Positions 1-9,455 of a stretch of DNA of 64,000 nt are shown in pieces. Position numbers and translations under genes: made by a program. The notes beneath the pieces were generated by a model. The model was not told the DNA's origin. It saw only the letters and a list, made by a program, of their open reading frames with translations, and made no database searches. The number at the start of each line of letters is the position of its first letter. The first letter of the stretch is position 1. The stretch comes from Sphingomonas sp. Leaf34 (GTDB lineage Bacteria > Pseudomonadota > Alphaproteobacteria > Sphingomonadales > Sphingomonadaceae): assembly GCF_001421805.1 (NCBI RefSeq), contig NZ_LMLC01000003.1, positions 558,236 through 622,235 of the forward strand. Direction: 5' to 3'.

Positions 1-639
1 GTTCGTCTCGAGCGAAGTCGAGAGACCGCTCTCCCCATACCCAAACCCAAGCCGCCACGTGCCGCCGGGGCCCTTGTCGCCCCAGCCATAATGCATCTCG
101 GTCGACACATCCTTGGCGAGGTCCATGCCCTCCAGCCCCGGCCAGCCCTGCGCCATCGCCAGCAGCGCAGCCACGTCGAACTCGCCGCTCGCCGAATGCG
201 CGATCACGCCGTTGGGCGCGCCCGCCACCCGGATCCGCCGCGTCAGCGCGCGCGTGTCGATCCCCGACAGGCCGATCCGCGCATGCCGCTTCATCCAGCC
301 ATCGAGTCCCTCGACGGCGCGGAAGCTCGACGGCTCCGTCACGTCCTCGCGGACGATGATGCCCAGAGCGTGCGGGTCGTCCGCCTCGATATCGTCGGGG
401 TTCGCGCCGACGTTGCCGATATGCGGGAAGGTGAAGCAGATCATCTGCCCGGCGAAGGACGGATCGGTCAGCACCTCCTGATAGCCGGTCATCGCGGTGT
501 GGAAACACACTTCGCCGACCGCCTGGCCTTCCGCGCCGAACCCGCGCCCCCAGATCACGTCGCCATTGGCGAGCACGAGCACGCCGGTGGCGCCCGCGGG
601 CTTTGCCGAAGACATGGGTGTAGGCTGGGCGTCGGCCAT
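1..639 (-). CDS. carA: Carbamoyl-phosphate synthase small subunit, 5' part (runs off window)
   Basis: Glutaminase subunit that supplies ammonia to CarB for carbamoyl phosphate in arginine and pyrimidine synthesis. The first 213 residues are visible and include the N-terminal small-subunit domain (GEVCFHTAMTGYQE, IIVREDVTEPSSFR, LSGIDTRALTRRIR). The catalytic Cys-His glutaminase half lies outside the window. An ATG at 637-639 is used; a second in-frame ATG at 613-615 is possible. Codons for about residues 204-212 fall in a palindrome (TCTCGA/TCGAGA arms) identical in type to intergenic repeats, placed between the two domains. Divergent from the yqeY-like gene with about 140 bp between them. 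Confidence 0.93.
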   Translation of the reverse strand, partial: MADAQPTPMSSAKPAGATGVLVLANGDVIWGRGFGAEGQAVGEVCFHTAMTGYQEVLTDPSFAGQMICFTFPHIGNVGANPDDIEADDPHALGIIVREDVTEPSSFRAVEGLDGWMKRHARIGLSGIDTRALTRRIRVAGAPNGVIAHSASGEFDVAALLAMAQGWPGLEGMDLAKDVSTEMHYGWGDKGPGGTWRLGFGYGESGLSTSLETN

Positions 640-779
640 CAGGCTGGGCACTCTCTTTACGTTGACGATGTCGCTAAGTGGTGTCCGCTAAGGCCGGCGT
701 GCCGCAGCGTCAATCTGTTAAACGGGCGGCGGACGCGCTATCCCGTCGGGCTATCCCGAACCGCCTGAAAGACCAGTAC

Positions 780-1232
780 ATGATTCGCGACGACATCAAG
801 GCTGCGCAGCTGACCGCCATGAAGGCCGGCGACAAGCAGAGCCGCAACGCTATCTCGTTGATCCAGGCCGCGATCAAGAACCGCGACATCGAAGCGCGCA
901 CCGGCAAGGCCCCCGAGAGCGACGACGCGCTGGTCGTCGAGGTGCTCCAGAAGATGGTCAAGCAGCGCCGCGAGTCGATCGAGATGTTTTCGAACGGCGG
1001 CCGCCAGGAGCTCGCCGACGCGGAGTCGGCCGAGGTCGCCGTGATCGAACGCTTCCTCCCCGCGCAGCTGAGCGAGGCGGAGACGACCGCGGCGATCCTC
1101 AAGATCAAGGACGAACTCGGCGCGACCGGCATGAAGGACATGGGCCGCGTGATGGCCGAACTGAAGGCGCGCCACGCGAGCGAGCTCGACATGAGCAAGG
1201 CGAGCGGGCTGGTGAAGGCCGCGCTCTCGTAA
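780..1232 (+). CDS. GatB/YqeY domain protein
   Basis: A 150-residue protein of the YqeY family, related to the tRNA-binding C-terminal domain of GatB; its exact role is unknown, though a link to tRNA amidotransferase activity is often proposed. Family features are the N-terminal MIRDDIKAAQLTAMKAGD, the helix LQKMVKQRRESIEMF, and the C-terminal GMKDMGRVMAELKAR block. The ATG at 780 is chosen because similarity starts there; the frame is open upstream without family sequence. In many proteobacteria yqeY lies next to dnaG and rpoD, as here. A palindromic repeat follows the stop. Confidence 0.9.
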   Translation: MIRDDIKAAQLTAMKAGDKQSRNAISLIQAAIKNRDIEARTGKAPESDDALVVEVLQKMVKQRRESIEMFSNGGRQELADAESAEVAVIERFLPAQLSEAETTAAILKIKDELGATGMKDMGRVMAELKARHASELDMSKASGLVKAALS

Positions 1233-1237
1233 CTTCT

Positions 1238-1276
1238 GCTCCCCTCCCGCTCGCGGGAGGGGTCGGGGGAGGGCAG
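1238..1276. repeat. GC-rich palindromic repeat after yqeY
   Basis: An inverted repeat with CTCCCCTCCCGC/GCGGGAGGGG arms and a GGGGGAGGGC tail. The same unit recurs at 1623-1722 and 18985-19087, so it is a dispersed element rather than only a terminator. Confidence 0.7.
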
Positions 1277-1297
1277 CGCCACAAAGGAGACGGAGCA

Positions 1298-1765
1298 TTG
1301 GAACAACGCACCCGCATCCGAGCCCTCCGCGCCACCCCCACCCGCGCCGAAAGCGCGCTATGGCAACACCTCGCCGCGCGCCGGACGTCCGGCGTCAGGT
1401 TCAACCGCCAGGTCCCGATCGGCCCGTTCATCTGCGACTTCGTAGCGCGCGGGCCCCGGCTCGTGATAGAGATCGACGGCGGTCTGCATGGCTGGCAATC
1501 CGACGACGATGCACGCCGGACGCGCTTCATCGAACAACAAGGCTACCGCGTGATCCGGTTCTGGAACAACGACGTACTGGAGCGGACGGAGGGCGTGGTG
1601 GCCGAGATCACGCGCGCGCTCGCGGAACGCCCCTCCCCTAACCCCTCCCGCAAGCGGGAGGGGAATTCGGTCGAACCTCTTCTACTCCCCTCCCGCTCGC
1701 GGGAGGGGTCGGGGGAGGGCATGGCCGCACACGCCACGCCGGAAAAAGCCACCCCATGGCGCTAA
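1298..1765 (+). CDS. DUF559 endonuclease-like protein with repeat-encoded C-terminus
   Basis: A 155-residue protein. Residues 1-110 match the DUF559 (very-short-patch-repair/restriction-like) fold: TRAESALWQHL, GVRFNRQVPIGPFICDF, LVIEIDGGLH with the acidic Glu-Asp pair, and GYRVIRFWNNDVL. Start is TTG at 1298, preceded by a good AAAGGAG site. From about residue 111 to 142 the coding sequence is the palindromic repeat itself (PSPNPSRKREG, then LPSRSREGSGEG). The gene overlaps the dnaG start by 10 bp. Its in vivo activity is unknown. The domain call is firm; a real role for the tail is not. Confidence 0.85.
   Translation: MEQRTRIRALRATPTRAESALWQHLAARRTSGVRFNRQVPIGPFICDFVARGPRLVIEIDGGLHGWQSDDDARRTRFIEQQGYRVIRFWNNDVLERTEGVVAEITRALAERPSPNPSRKREGNSVEPLLLPSRSREGSGEGMAAHATPEKATPWR
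1623..1722. repeat. Two palindromic repeats inside the DUF559 gene
   Basis: Two inverted copies of the CCCTCCCGC/GCGGGAGGG unit flank a short spacer. They lie wholly within the 3' end of the DUF559 reading frame and contain no stop codon in that frame. Confidence 0.75.
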
Positions 1766-3618
1766 CCCCACAATTCCTCGACGAACTCCGCGCCCGCACC
1801 TCGCTCAGCGCCCTCGTCGGCAAGACCACCAAGCTCACCAAGGCCGGGCGCGAGCACAAGGGCTGCTGCCCGTTCCACAACGAGAAGACGCCGTCCTTCT
1901 ACGTCAACGACGACAAGGGCTTCTACCACTGCTTCGGCTGCTCAGCCCATGGCGACGCGATCAAGTGGATGACCGACCAGCGCGGCCTCCCCTTCATGGA
2001 TGCGGTCAAGGAACTCGCGCAGGCAGCAGGCATGGACATGCCCGCGATGGACCGCCAGTCCGCCGCCAAGGCCGAACGCGCCAAGGGCCTGCATGAGGTG
2101 ATGTCCGACGCCGCCGACTGGTTCACCGAACAGTTGAACGGCCTCCCCGGCTCCGACGCCCGCGCCCTCCTCGACCGCCGCGGCATCACGCCCGAGACCG
2201 CCCGCGCGTTCGGCATGGGGTTCGCCCCCGACAGCCGCGGCAAGCTGAAAGCCGCGCTGAAAACCTACGGCGACCCGATGCTGGTCGAATCCGGCATGCT
2301 CATCAACGTCGAGGGCAAGGACCCCTACGACCGGTTCCGCGGCCGGCTGATGATCCCGATCCGCGACCCGCGCGGCCGGACGATCGCCTTCGGCGGGCGC
2401 GTGCTCGACGGTGGCGAGCCGAAGTATTTGAACTCCCCGGATACCCCGCTCTTCGACAAGGGCCGCACGCTCTACAACCTCGACAAGGCCGCCCCCGCCT
2501 CGCGCAAGTCGGGCCGCATGCTGGTAGTCGAAGGCTATATGGACGTCATCGCGCTCGCCCAGGCGGGGTTCGGCGAAGCGGTAGCCCCGCTCGGCACCGC
2601 GCTTACCGAAGCGCAGCTCGAAAGACTCTGGCGGATGGTCGACGTCCCCCTGCTCTGCTTCGACGGCGACAGCGCAGGCCAGAAGGCAGCCCTCCGCGCC
2701 GCACACCGCGCGCTCCCCCTGCTCGCCCCCGGCCGCAGCCTCGCCTTCGTCACGCTTCCGCAAGGCCAGGACCCCGACGATCTCGTCCGCTCAGGCGGCC
2801 CCGGCGCGTTCGAGGCGCTGCTCAAAACCCCCGAACCGCTCGTCGAGCGCCTCTGGGCCTCCGAAGTCGCCGCCGAGGCACTCGACACCCCCGAACAGCG
2901 CGCCGGCCTCAAGCGCCGCCTCCACGAGCTTGCCGAAGGCATCGCCGACCCGTCGGTGAAGCAGGAATATCAGTCCGAGTTCAAGGACCGCTTCTACAAG
3001 CACTTCAAACCCGTCCGCGCGCCCTTCGTGCCGCGCGGAGAACGCCCCAAGGGCGGCTGGAAGCCCCCCGCTGCCCCCGTCACCGAGGATGCGAAGGCCT
3101 TCCTCGCCACCGGAATCGACCGGGTATTGGCCAAGGCCGTCCTCGCCGGGCTGATCCGCCATCCCGTTGAAATCGCCCGCCACATGGAGGTGCTTGGCTC
3201 CCTCCAAATGATCGACGGCGCGCTCGGCCGGCTGTTCGAGGCGGTCGTCGATGTTGCACTCGAGGACCAGAAGCTTGATAGCGGGCGACTTCTCACCATA
3301 TTGGCGAGGTCCGGTTTCAATTCAGTCGCGAGTGATCTGTTGCGAGCCGATACGATGCCCTATTCGTTCACGCAGACCACGGCCGATCCCGACCGCGTCC
3401 GCGCCGACCTCGACGAGGCGATCGCGATCATGGTCGCCCGTCCCGAGGTCGATGCGGCGCTGAAACAGGCGACCGCGGCGATGCAGACGCACTTCACCGA
3501 AAGCGCGTTCGAACGACAAGTGGCTATGGTAAGAGAGAAACAGGCGTTGGAAGTCCGACTTGCAAATCTTGTACAGTCGAACGAAGACGCCCGAGCGTTG
3601 GGTACCGAGGGCGATTGA
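1756..3618 (+). CDS. dnaG: DNA primase
   Basis: Synthesises RNA primers for replication. 620 residues, the usual length. The N-terminal CHC2 zinc ribbon is visible (C38, H41, C59, C62), followed by the DnaG catalytic core with TOPRIM motifs ([11 protein letters not shown] near residue 260 and CFDGDSAG near 303), and a C-terminal helicase-binding region. The start ATG at 1756 lies inside the end of the upstream DUF559 gene, and the stop TGA shares one base with the rpoD ATG, so the two are probably translationally coupled, as in the classic macromolecular-synthesis operon. Confidence 0.97.
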   Translation: MALTPQFLDELRARTSLSALVGKTTKLTKAGREHKGCCPFHNEKTPSFYVNDDKGFYHCFGCSAHGDAIKWMTDQRGLPFMDAVKELAQAAGMDMPAMDRQSAAKAERAKGLHEVMSDAADWFTEQLNGLPGSDARALLDRRGITPETARAFGMGFAPDSRGKLKAALKTYGDPMLVESGMLINVEGKDPYDRFRGRLMIPIRDPRGRTIAFGGRVLDGGEPKYLNSPDTPLFDKGRTLYNLDKAAPASRKSGRMLVVEGYMDVIALAQAGFGEAVAPLGTALTEAQLERLWRMVDVPLLCFDGDSAGQKAALRAAHRALPLLAPGRSLAFVTLPQGQDPDDLVRSGGPGAFEALLKTPEPLVERLWASEVAAEALDTPEQRAGLKRRLHELAEGIADPSVKQEYQSEFKDRFYKHFKPVRAPFVPRGERPKGGWKPPAAPVTEDAKAFLATGIDRVLAKAVLAGLIRHPVEIARHMEVLGSLQMIDGALGRLFEAVVDVALEDQKLDSGRLLTILARSGFNSVASDLLRADTMPYSFTQTTADPDRVRADLDEAIAIMVARPEVDAALKQATAAMQTHFTESAFERQVAMVREKQALEVRLANLVQSNEDARALGTEGD

Positions 3619-5645
3619 TGGCTAAGGCGAACATGGCGGAACCCGCCGAGACGAACGACACCGGCGATGCGCCGCTGATCGACATGAACGATGCGTCGAT
3701 CAAGAAGGTCATCGCGCGCGCCAAGAAGCGTGGCTACATCACCTATGAGCAGCTCAACGAAGCGCTGCCGCAGGGCGAGATGTCCTCCGACCAGATCGAG
3801 GACATCAGCGCCGCGCTGAGCGAGATGGGCATCAACATCGTCGAGAACGACGAAGCCGGCGAAGACGGCGAGACCGAGCCCGCCAAGGACGACGAGGACG
3901 AGCCCGAGGCCGCCGACGCGGATGCCGACACAGGCCCCGCGGTCGAGAAGAAGAAGGAGACCGTCGATCGCACCGACGATCCGGTCCGCATGTACCTGCG
4001 CGAAATGGGCGCGGTCGAGCTGCTCAGCCGCGAGGGCGAGATCGCCATCGCCAAGCGGATCGAGGCGGGTCGCGACACGATGATCCTGGGTCTGTGCGAA
4101 TCGCCGATCACCTTCAACGCGATCATCGACTGGTCGACCGCGCTCAACGAGGGCACGATGCAGCTGCGCGAGATCATGGATCTCGACGCGATGCTCTCGA
4201 AGGATCCCGCGCCCGAGGCGATGGCCGAGGACGGCGAGGCCGACGACGGCGAGATCAGCGAAAAGAACGCCGGCCCCTCGTTCAAGGAAGAGGCCGAGCC
4301 CGAAGAGCCCTCCGCCGACGAGGACGAGGACGGCGAGCGCCGCACCCCGCGCGCGTCGGACGACGAGGAGGAGGACAACACCCTCAGCCTCGCGCAGATG
4401 GAGGAACAACTCAAGCCGATCGCGCTCGAGCGGTTCGCCAACATCACCGCGCTCTACAAGAAGTTCAGCAAGATCCAGCAGAGCCGCGTCGACGCCATGG
4501 GCATCGGCGGCGAATTCTCGGCGGCCGACGAGCGCAAGTATCAGAAGCTGCGCGAGGAACTCACGGCGGAAGTCGAGAGCGTCCAGTTCCACAACGCCAA
4601 GATCGAATATCTCGTCGATCAGCTCTATGCCTATAACCGTCGCCTGACCGCGCTGGGCGGCCAGATGCTGCGCCTCGCCGAGCGCCACAAGGTGCCGCGC
4701 AAGGACTTCCTCGATCGCTATATCGGCCACGAGATCGACGAGAACTGGCTGACGACGGTCAACAAGGTCGACAAGAAGTGGACCGCGTTCGTCGCGAACG
4801 AGGCCGACGCGGTCGAGCGCATCCGCGCCGAGATCGCCGACATCACGCAGCAGACCGGCATGGCGCTCGCCGAGTTCCGCCGCCTTGTCAACATGGTCCA
4901 GAAGGGCGAGCGCGAGGCGCGCATCGCCAAGAAGGAGATGGTCGAGGCGAACCTGCGGCTCGTCATCTCGATCGCCAAGAAATACACCAACCGCGGCCTG
5001 CAGTTCCTCGATCTCATCCAGGAGGGCAATATCGGCCTGATGAAAGCGGTCGACAAGTTCGAGTATCGCCGCGGCTACAAGTTCAGCACCTACGCGACCT
5101 GGTGGATCCGCCAGGCGATCACCCGCTCGATCGCCGACCAGGCGCGCACGATCCGCATCCCGGTCCACATGATCGAGACGATCAACAAGCTGGTCCGCAC
5201 CAGCCGCCAGTTCCTCCACGAGCAGGGCCGCGAGCCGACCCCGGAGGAGATGGCCGAGCGCCTCTCCATGCCGCTCGAGAAGGTGCGCAAGGTGATGAAG
5301 ATCGCCAAGGAGCCGATCAGCCTCGAAACGCCGATCGGCGACGAGGAGGATTCGCATCTCGGCGACTTCATCGAGGACAAGAACGCGATCATCCCGGTGG
5401 ACGCCGCGATCCAGGCGAACCTCAAGGAAACTGTCACGCGGGTGCTCGCCTCGCTGACGCCGCGTGAGGAACGCGTGCTGCGCATGCGCTTCGGCATCGG
5501 CATGAACACCGATCACACGCTCGAAGAGGTCGGCCAGCAATTCTCGGTGACCCGCGAGCGCATCCGCCAGATCGAGGCGAAGGCGCTGCGGAAGCTCAAG
5601 CATCCGAGCCGCAGCCGGAAAATGCGGAGCTTCCTCGACCAGTAA
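3618..5645 (+). CDS. rpoD: RNA polymerase primary sigma factor (sigma-70)
   Basis: Housekeeping sigma factor, 675 residues from ATG 3618 (an in-frame TTG lies one codon upstream). Shown are region 1.1, region 1.2 ([16 protein letters not shown]), a long acidic non-conserved region at about 200-260, region 2 ([19 protein letters not shown] and [18 protein letters not shown]), region 3 and region 4 ([19 protein letters not shown]). The start overlaps the dnaG stop (TGATG). A strong terminator follows directly. Confidence 0.98.
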   Translation: MAKANMAEPAETNDTGDAPLIDMNDASIKKVIARAKKRGYITYEQLNEALPQGEMSSDQIEDISAALSEMGINIVENDEAGEDGETEPAKDDEDEPEAADADADTGPAVEKKKETVDRTDDPVRMYLREMGAVELLSREGEIAIAKRIEAGRDTMILGLCESPITFNAIIDWSTALNEGTMQLREIMDLDAMLSKDPAPEAMAEDGEADDGEISEKNAGPSFKEEAEPEEPSADEDEDGERRTPRASDDEEEDNTLSLAQMEEQLKPIALERFANITALYKKFSKIQQSRVDAMGIGGEFSAADERKYQKLREELTAEVESVQFHNAKIEYLVDQLYAYNRRLTALGGQMLRLAERHKVPRKDFLDRYIGHEIDENWLTTVNKVDKKWTAFVANEADAVERIRAEIADITQQTGMALAEFRRLVNMVQKGEREARIAKKEMVEANLRLVISIAKKYTNRGLQFLDLIQEGNIGLMKAVDKFEYRRGYKFSTYATWWIRQAITRSIADQARTIRIPVHMIETINKLVRTSRQFLHEQGREPTPEEMAERLSMPLEKVRKVMKIAKEPISLETPIGDEEDSHLGDFIEDKNAIIPVDAAIQANLKETVTRVLASLTPREERVLRMRFGIGMNTDHTLEEVGQQFSVTRERIRQIEAKALRKLKHPSRSRKMRSFLDQ

Positions 5646-5674
5646 GGGTTGGCGATTTTCTGATCGAACGAACG

Positions 5675-5706
5675 GGCCGCGGTGGAAACACCGCGGCCTT
5701 TTTTAT
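5675..5706 (+). terminator. Intrinsic terminator of dnaG-rpoD
   Basis: A perfect 10-bp stem, GGCCGCGGTG/CACCGCGGCC, with a GAAA loop and a run of six T, starting 30 bp after the rpoD stop. Confidence 0.93.
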
Positions 5707-5734
5707 TTGCCCAGCGTCGAATGTAGGCTGGCAT

Positions 5735-5998
5735 TTACACCGGGCTACGCGTCGAAAAACGCAACTGCGCCTTGGCAGCCTGCGCCTGAACATCGTTAGG
5801 TAATTCTGGACGGAGCCGATGAAGGATCGCTCGGTGACTGTGACACGTCATGCAGGTCGCACTAGGCGTGCCATAATGATGCGAGCCCCCGAGGACCCAT
5901 GGGGATGAACCGCGTCCGACTTCGTCGAAGGCCGCCCCTTGCGTAACTATAACGGTTTCAGGTCGTGAGCGTATTGGGTACTCAATAGCATTGCACCG
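5735..5998 (-). pseudogene. Possible gene remnant with a CxxCH/HNH-like motif
   Basis: An 87-codon open stretch without an ATG, GTG or TTG at its head; it is open from a TAG at 5999-6001 to a TAA at 5735-5737. The translation contains GGSHHYGTPSATCMTCHSHR, which has the His and Cys spacing of an HNH nuclease zinc knuckle or a CxxCH haem site. GC content falls here and stays low to about 6.8 kb. It looks like the 3' end of a truncated gene; chance is possible. Function not assigned. Confidence 0.35.
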
Positions 5999-6042
5999 CT
6001 AGTACACCGGACGATACCAAGTGCGAAGATTGGAAGCAGACG

Positions 6043-6507
6043 TTGGAACCTCCCCGCCGTAGCCCCTATTGGCATGACGAGCACCAACTTGAGGCGGAGG
6101 CCTACGCTTGGTTTAACGACCTGTTTTATGATCCCGAGGCTGAGCGCGCGGCAGGCATAACGCGGAGATACCGATGGCTGCCGGAAGATACGATTGCGCC
6201 TTGTGAAGTCTTGCAGTCTCGGTATGGAAAAACGATGAGCCCGTGGCTTATTCGAGACATAAGTGAGCGCCTATCCGAAATGTCATCGAACTGGCGTTCT
6301 AGACCTGATGAATTCGTCAACAGAGATGATCGACCCAACCCCCAAGTATCAACAATAAGGCCGAATGAGGTTGAGATCGAGCGGGAGGCTTTTCTAGCAG
6401 CTATCGCGGCTTTGGAAACGGCGGTTGCAGCTATACAAAATCCTAAGCCGCTGTTCGGGCACAACATGCCGCCCGAGGGGCTGGATTATGACCCTGTATC
6501 GCGGTAA
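6043..6507 (+). CDS. Hypothetical protein, 5' part of a split gene
   Basis: A 154-residue reading frame with a probable TTG start at 6043, a weak assignment. It ends with the phrase LFGHNMPPEG just before TAA 6505-6507. GHN-x-PP phrases occur in small alphaproteobacterial and phage proteins that continue into a C-terminal helical or membrane region, a family memory rather than a search result. The same frame stays open after the stop to 6804, so the stop most likely splits one gene. Its GC is lower than the flanking genes, which suggests transfer. Function unknown. Confidence 0.55.
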   Translation: MEPPRRSPYWHDEHQLEAEAYAWFNDLFYDPEAERAAGITRRYRWLPEDTIAPCEVLQSRYGKTMSPWLIRDISERLSEMSSNWRSRPDEFVNRDDRPNPQVSTIRPNEVEIEREAFLAAIAALETAVAAIQNPKPLFGHNMPPEGLDYDPVSR

Positions 6508-6525
6508 GAACTAGCCGATTTAGTC

Positions 6526-6804
6526 GTGACCATCAATCAGATGAAAGAGCAGGCAAAGTCCCCCGCTCCTGACACGCAGGTCGTAATAGATGGGCAAAGC
6601 AAGCTATCTAAGTTTGCGCAAACGGCGATGACCTGGGGCGGAGGAAGGGGCACTAAGTTTACCGATGCCATGCTAGAAACTAGTGGAAAGGCAATAGGTG
6701 CCGCCTTGGTTCTGAAGATGACTGGGATACTGCCAGAGGTGTATGCCGTGATCGCCGCCTCCGCAAAATTTGTTGGAGCAATAGCGCATTCAATGACGGG
6801 GTAG
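6526..6804 (+). CDS. Hypothetical protein, 3' part of the split gene
   Basis: A 92-residue frame from GTG 6526, in exactly the same frame as the upstream part; codons 6508-6525 are open too (ELADLV). It has a polar N-terminus and a hydrophobic C-terminal segment (AIGAALVLKMTGILPEVYAVIAA within residues 55-80) that may be a membrane helix. No convincing ribosome binding site precedes the GTG, so independent expression is doubtful. Function unknown. Confidence 0.5.
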   Translation: MTINQMKEQAKSPAPDTQVVIDGQSKLSKFAQTAMTWGGGRGTKFTDAMLETSGKAIGAALVLKMTGILPEVYAVIAASAKFVGAIAHSMTG

Positions 6805-6814
6805 CCTTATAGGA

Positions 6815-7112
6815 ATATGCCTAGCAATCCTCCCCCGCCAGGGGGAGGTGGCGCCGAAGGCGACGGAGGGGGAGGATACGGAACAGCGGTTCTCCCTTCC
6901 CTCCCCCTCCGTCTGGCAAGTGCCAGCCACCTCCCCCTGGCGGGGGAGGATTGTTTGGCTCTGACTTTCGTGAATGCCCCCCGATCTTCCCTTGTAAGGG
7001 GAGGTGGCGCGAAGCGCCGGAGGGGTGTCGCCGTATCGTGAGCAGGTTACCCCTCCGTCAGCGCCCTACGCTGCCACCTCCCCTTGCAGGGGAGGAATTA
7101 CGGTCGAACCGG
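6815..7112. repeat. Two inverted pairs of GC-rich palindromes
   Basis: This gene-free stretch is filled by two imperfect inverted pairs. The first, 6827-6953, has CCTCCCCCGCCAGGGGGAGGTGG arms (split across its ends); the second, 6985-7102, has CTTGTAAGGGGAGGTGGC and GCCACCTCCCCTTGCAGG. Each pair could fold into a long hairpin. Confidence 0.75.
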
Positions 7113-7138
7113 GCCGACAATACCTCTAAAGCCCCGCC

Positions 7139-7681
7139 ATGCCCCGCCTGATCCTCTTCAACAAACCCTACGACGTCCTCAGCCAGTTCACCGACGCGGG
7201 CTCCCCCACCCCGCGCGCGACGCTGTCGCAGTTCGTCGAGGTGCCCGGCGTCTATCCGGCGGGGCGGCTCGATCGGGACAGCGAGGGGCTGTTGCTGCTG
7301 ACCGACGACGGTCGCCTCCAGGCGCGGATCGCGGATCCGAAGTTCAAGCTGGCCAAGACCTATCTCGTGCAGGTCGAGGGCGAGGCCGACGAGGCCGCGC
7401 TCGATCGGTTGCGCGAAGGCGTCGTGCTGAAGGACGGCCCCACCCGCCCCGCCGACGTCGAACGGATCGCCGCGCCCGATCTTTGGCCGCGCGTGCCGCC
7501 GATCCGGGTGCGCGCGAGCATCCCCGATTGCTGGCTGCGCATCACGATCCGCGAAGGCCGCAACCGCCAGGTCCGCCGGATGACCGCGGCGATCGGCCAC
7601 CCGACGCTGCGCCTCGTCCGCTGGAGCATCGGCGAGTGGACGCTGGCAGATCTCGCCCCCGGCACGTGGCGCGACGCCTGA
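7139..7681 (+). CDS. rluE: 23S rRNA pseudouridine synthase, RluE type
   Basis: 180 residues, a short RsuA-family synthase without an S4 domain. The catalytic aspartate motif [14 protein letters not shown] is present near residue 40-53, and the C-terminal motif [23 protein letters not shown] is complete. E. coli RluE modifies U2457 of 23S rRNA. The opening [14 protein letters not shown] is typical of the RluE branch. It stands alone between repeat-filled spacers. Confidence 0.88.
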   Translation: MPRLILFNKPYDVLSQFTDAGSPTPRATLSQFVEVPGVYPAGRLDRDSEGLLLLTDDGRLQARIADPKFKLAKTYLVQVEGEADEAALDRLREGVVLKDGPTRPADVERIAAPDLWPRVPPIRVRASIPDCWLRITIREGRNRQVRRMTAAIGHPTLRLVRWSIGEWTLADLAPGTWRDA

Positions 7682-8265
7682 GCGGGGCCTGAGCGGGGCC
7701 TGAGGCCGGCACAACGCGCGCTCCAACGCGCGCAGTCGGTGTCCGCCCACCGGGTGCCACCCACCCAAAATCTTCATTCCCGCGAAGGCGGAAACCCATA
7801 CTGGCAGCCCTCGCGATCCGCTCGCCAGCCCCTGAGGCTATGGATCCCCGCCTCCGCGGGGATGATGAAGCTGGGGAGATGGGTGCCGCCACAAAACCCC
7901 CTCCCCTTCAGGGGAGGGTCGGGGTGGGGGAGTGCCGCACACGCGCCGCGCCTGAGCCCATCCCGCCCCAACAGCGCCGCTCCACGCGGAAGCCCCCCAC
8001 CCCCAGCCCCTCCCTGAAGGGGAGGGGTGAAGGAAACGCTGTCCTACACGCCGCCAACCATGCAGCATCACCACATGCACGCCGCCCGCCGCATACCAAC
8101 CGCAGCCTCACCGACCCGAACCGCCACGGCGCGGGGGGATTCCAGCGGGGACGTAGCGTGAACTTCGTGAACTTCCGCGCACCGCCGGCCCGGCGCGACT
8201 CGGGCCCCGCACAGTCGCGTCACGCCCCCAACGATGGTTCGACGCGGACCAAGGCCTTGGACACG
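7682..8265. other. Gene-free spacer with palindromic repeats
   Basis: No gene is seen in this stretch. It holds a repeat with CCCGCGAAGGCGG and CCGCCTCCGCGGGGAT arms at about 7779-7866, and a second inverted pair with CCCTCCCCTTCAGGGGAGGG at 7898-7920 and CCCTCCCTGAAGGGGAGGGG at 8007-8028. A short direct repeat GTGAACTTC occurs twice at 8159-8177. The rest shows nothing recognisable. Confidence 0.6.
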
Positions 8266-8300
8266 AAAAAGGGCGCGGGGACCATCGCCCCCGCGCCCTT
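8266..8300 (-). terminator. Intrinsic terminator of the rimM-trmD-rplS block
   Basis: On the minus strand the stem GGGCGCGGGG/CCCCGCGCCC is followed by TTTTTCG, 35 bp beyond the rplS stop. Confidence 0.88.
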
Positions 8301-8334
8301 CTCCAACCCTAACCCGGAGAACCGGGCCGCGCGA

Positions 8335-8727
8335 TTACTCGGCGGCGGCAGTGCCCTTGGCGGGGCGCGTGTCGCGACGCTCGGCGATACGCGCTGCCTT
8401 GCCGGTGCGGCCACGCAGGTAATACAGCTTGGCGCGACGCACGGCGCCCTTGCGGACGACTTCGATCGAATCGACGTTCGGCGAGTAGAGCGGGAAAACG
8501 CGCTCGACGCCTTCACCGAAGCTCATCTTCCGCACGGTGAAGTTCGAACCCATGCCCTTGTTCGAGCGCGCGATGCACACGCCCTCATAGTTCTGAATAC
8601 GCGTGCGCTCGCCTTCGACGACCTTCACGCCGACCTTCAGCGTATCGCCGGGACGGAAATCGGGGATCGTCTTGTTGGCCAGGAACTTGGCGATGTTCTC
8701 GGCTTCGATCGTCTGCAACAGGTTCAT
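8335..8727 (-). CDS. rplS: 50S ribosomal protein L19 (bL19)
   Basis: 130 residues. Typical L19 features are [16 protein letters not shown], the [16 protein letters not shown] motif and [20 protein letters not shown] short Ala-rich C-terminal extension is common in this group. The start lies 2 bp after the trmD stop, so the two are co-transcribed. Confidence 0.97.
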   Translation of the reverse strand: MNLLQTIEAENIAKFLANKTIPDFRPGDTLKVGVKVVEGERTRIQNYEGVCIARSNKGMGSNFTVRKMSFGEGVERVFPLYSPNVDSIEVVRKGAVRRAKLYYLRGRTGKAARIAERRDTRPAKGTAAAE

Positions 8728-8729
8728 AG

Positions 8730-9455
8730 TCAGTCCTCGTGTCGCTGCGCGCCAGAGGGCGACTGGACCCGAACGCCCTCATGGCGTTCCCAAAGGTCCG
8801 GTCGCCGTGACCGTGTATCGATCTCCGCACGGCGTTTGCGCCATGCGTCGATCTTCGCGTGATCCCCCGATCGCAGCACCTGCGGGATCGCGCGCCCTTC
8901 CCACATCTGCGGTCGGGTATAATGCGGATATTCGAGCAGCCCCGTTTCGAAGCTCTCGTCATCCCCACTGGAAGCCGCGCCCATTACGCCGGGGAGCAGC
9001 CGAATGCAAGCATCGAGCAGCACCAGCGCCCCCATCTCGCCCCCCGACAGGATATAGTCGCCGATCGACACCTCCTCGATATCGCGCGCCTCGAACAGCC
9101 GCTCGTCGAACCCCTCGAACCGCCCGCACAGGATGGTGACGCCCGGCCCCTTGGCGAGTTCGCGAACGCGCTCCTGGGTCAGCGGCTTGCCCCGCGGCGT
9201 CATCGCGAGAACAGGCCGCCCATCGGCCACGCTGTCGACCGCCGCGGCCACTACGTCGGCCCTGAGCACCATCCCCGCCCCGCCCCCCGCCGGCGTATGG
9301 TCGACCGACTTGTGCTTGTCGGTCGCAAAGTCGCGGATCTGCACCGGAGTACACGACCACCGCCCCTCCCCGAGCGCCCGCCCGGCAAGCGAGGTGCCGA
9401 GCGGCCCCGGGAACATCTCGGGGTACAACGTCAATATCGTGGCAGCGAAGGTCAC
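8730..9455 (-). CDS. trmD: tRNA (guanine-N1-)-methyltransferase
   Basis: Makes m1G37 in tRNAs, preventing frameshifting. 241 residues from GTG 9455. The SAM-binding knot motifs are present: [24 protein letters not shown] and [13 protein letters not shown]. The GTG start overlaps the vapC stop (GTGA), and the frame is open well upstream, but family similarity starts at [14 protein letters not shown]. In most relatives trmD directly follows rimM; here vapBC and an opposite-strand gene separate them, so trmD now sits behind the toxin gene. Confidence 0.96.
   Translation of the reverse strand: MTFAATILTLYPEMFPGPLGTSLAGRALGEGRWSCTPVQIRDFATDKHKSVDHTPAGGGAGMVLRADVVAAAVDSVADGRPVLAMTPRGKPLTQERVRELAKGPGVTILCGRFEGFDERLFEARDIEEVSIGDYILSGGEMGALVLLDACIRLLPGVMGAASSGDDESFETGLLEYPHYTRPQMWEGRAIPQVLRSGDHAKIDAWRKRRAEIDTRSRRPDLWERHEGVRVQSPSGAQRHED

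Noticed and set aside
3360..5603. A 747-codon minus-strand open frame opposite rpoD
   Set aside because: Antisense to a certain gene; open only because of high GC. Its Leu/Arg/Asp-rich translation has no family features.
6815..7112. CRISPR array
   Set aside because: The repeats are inverted palindromes of uneven spacing, without unique spacers of constant length or cas genes.
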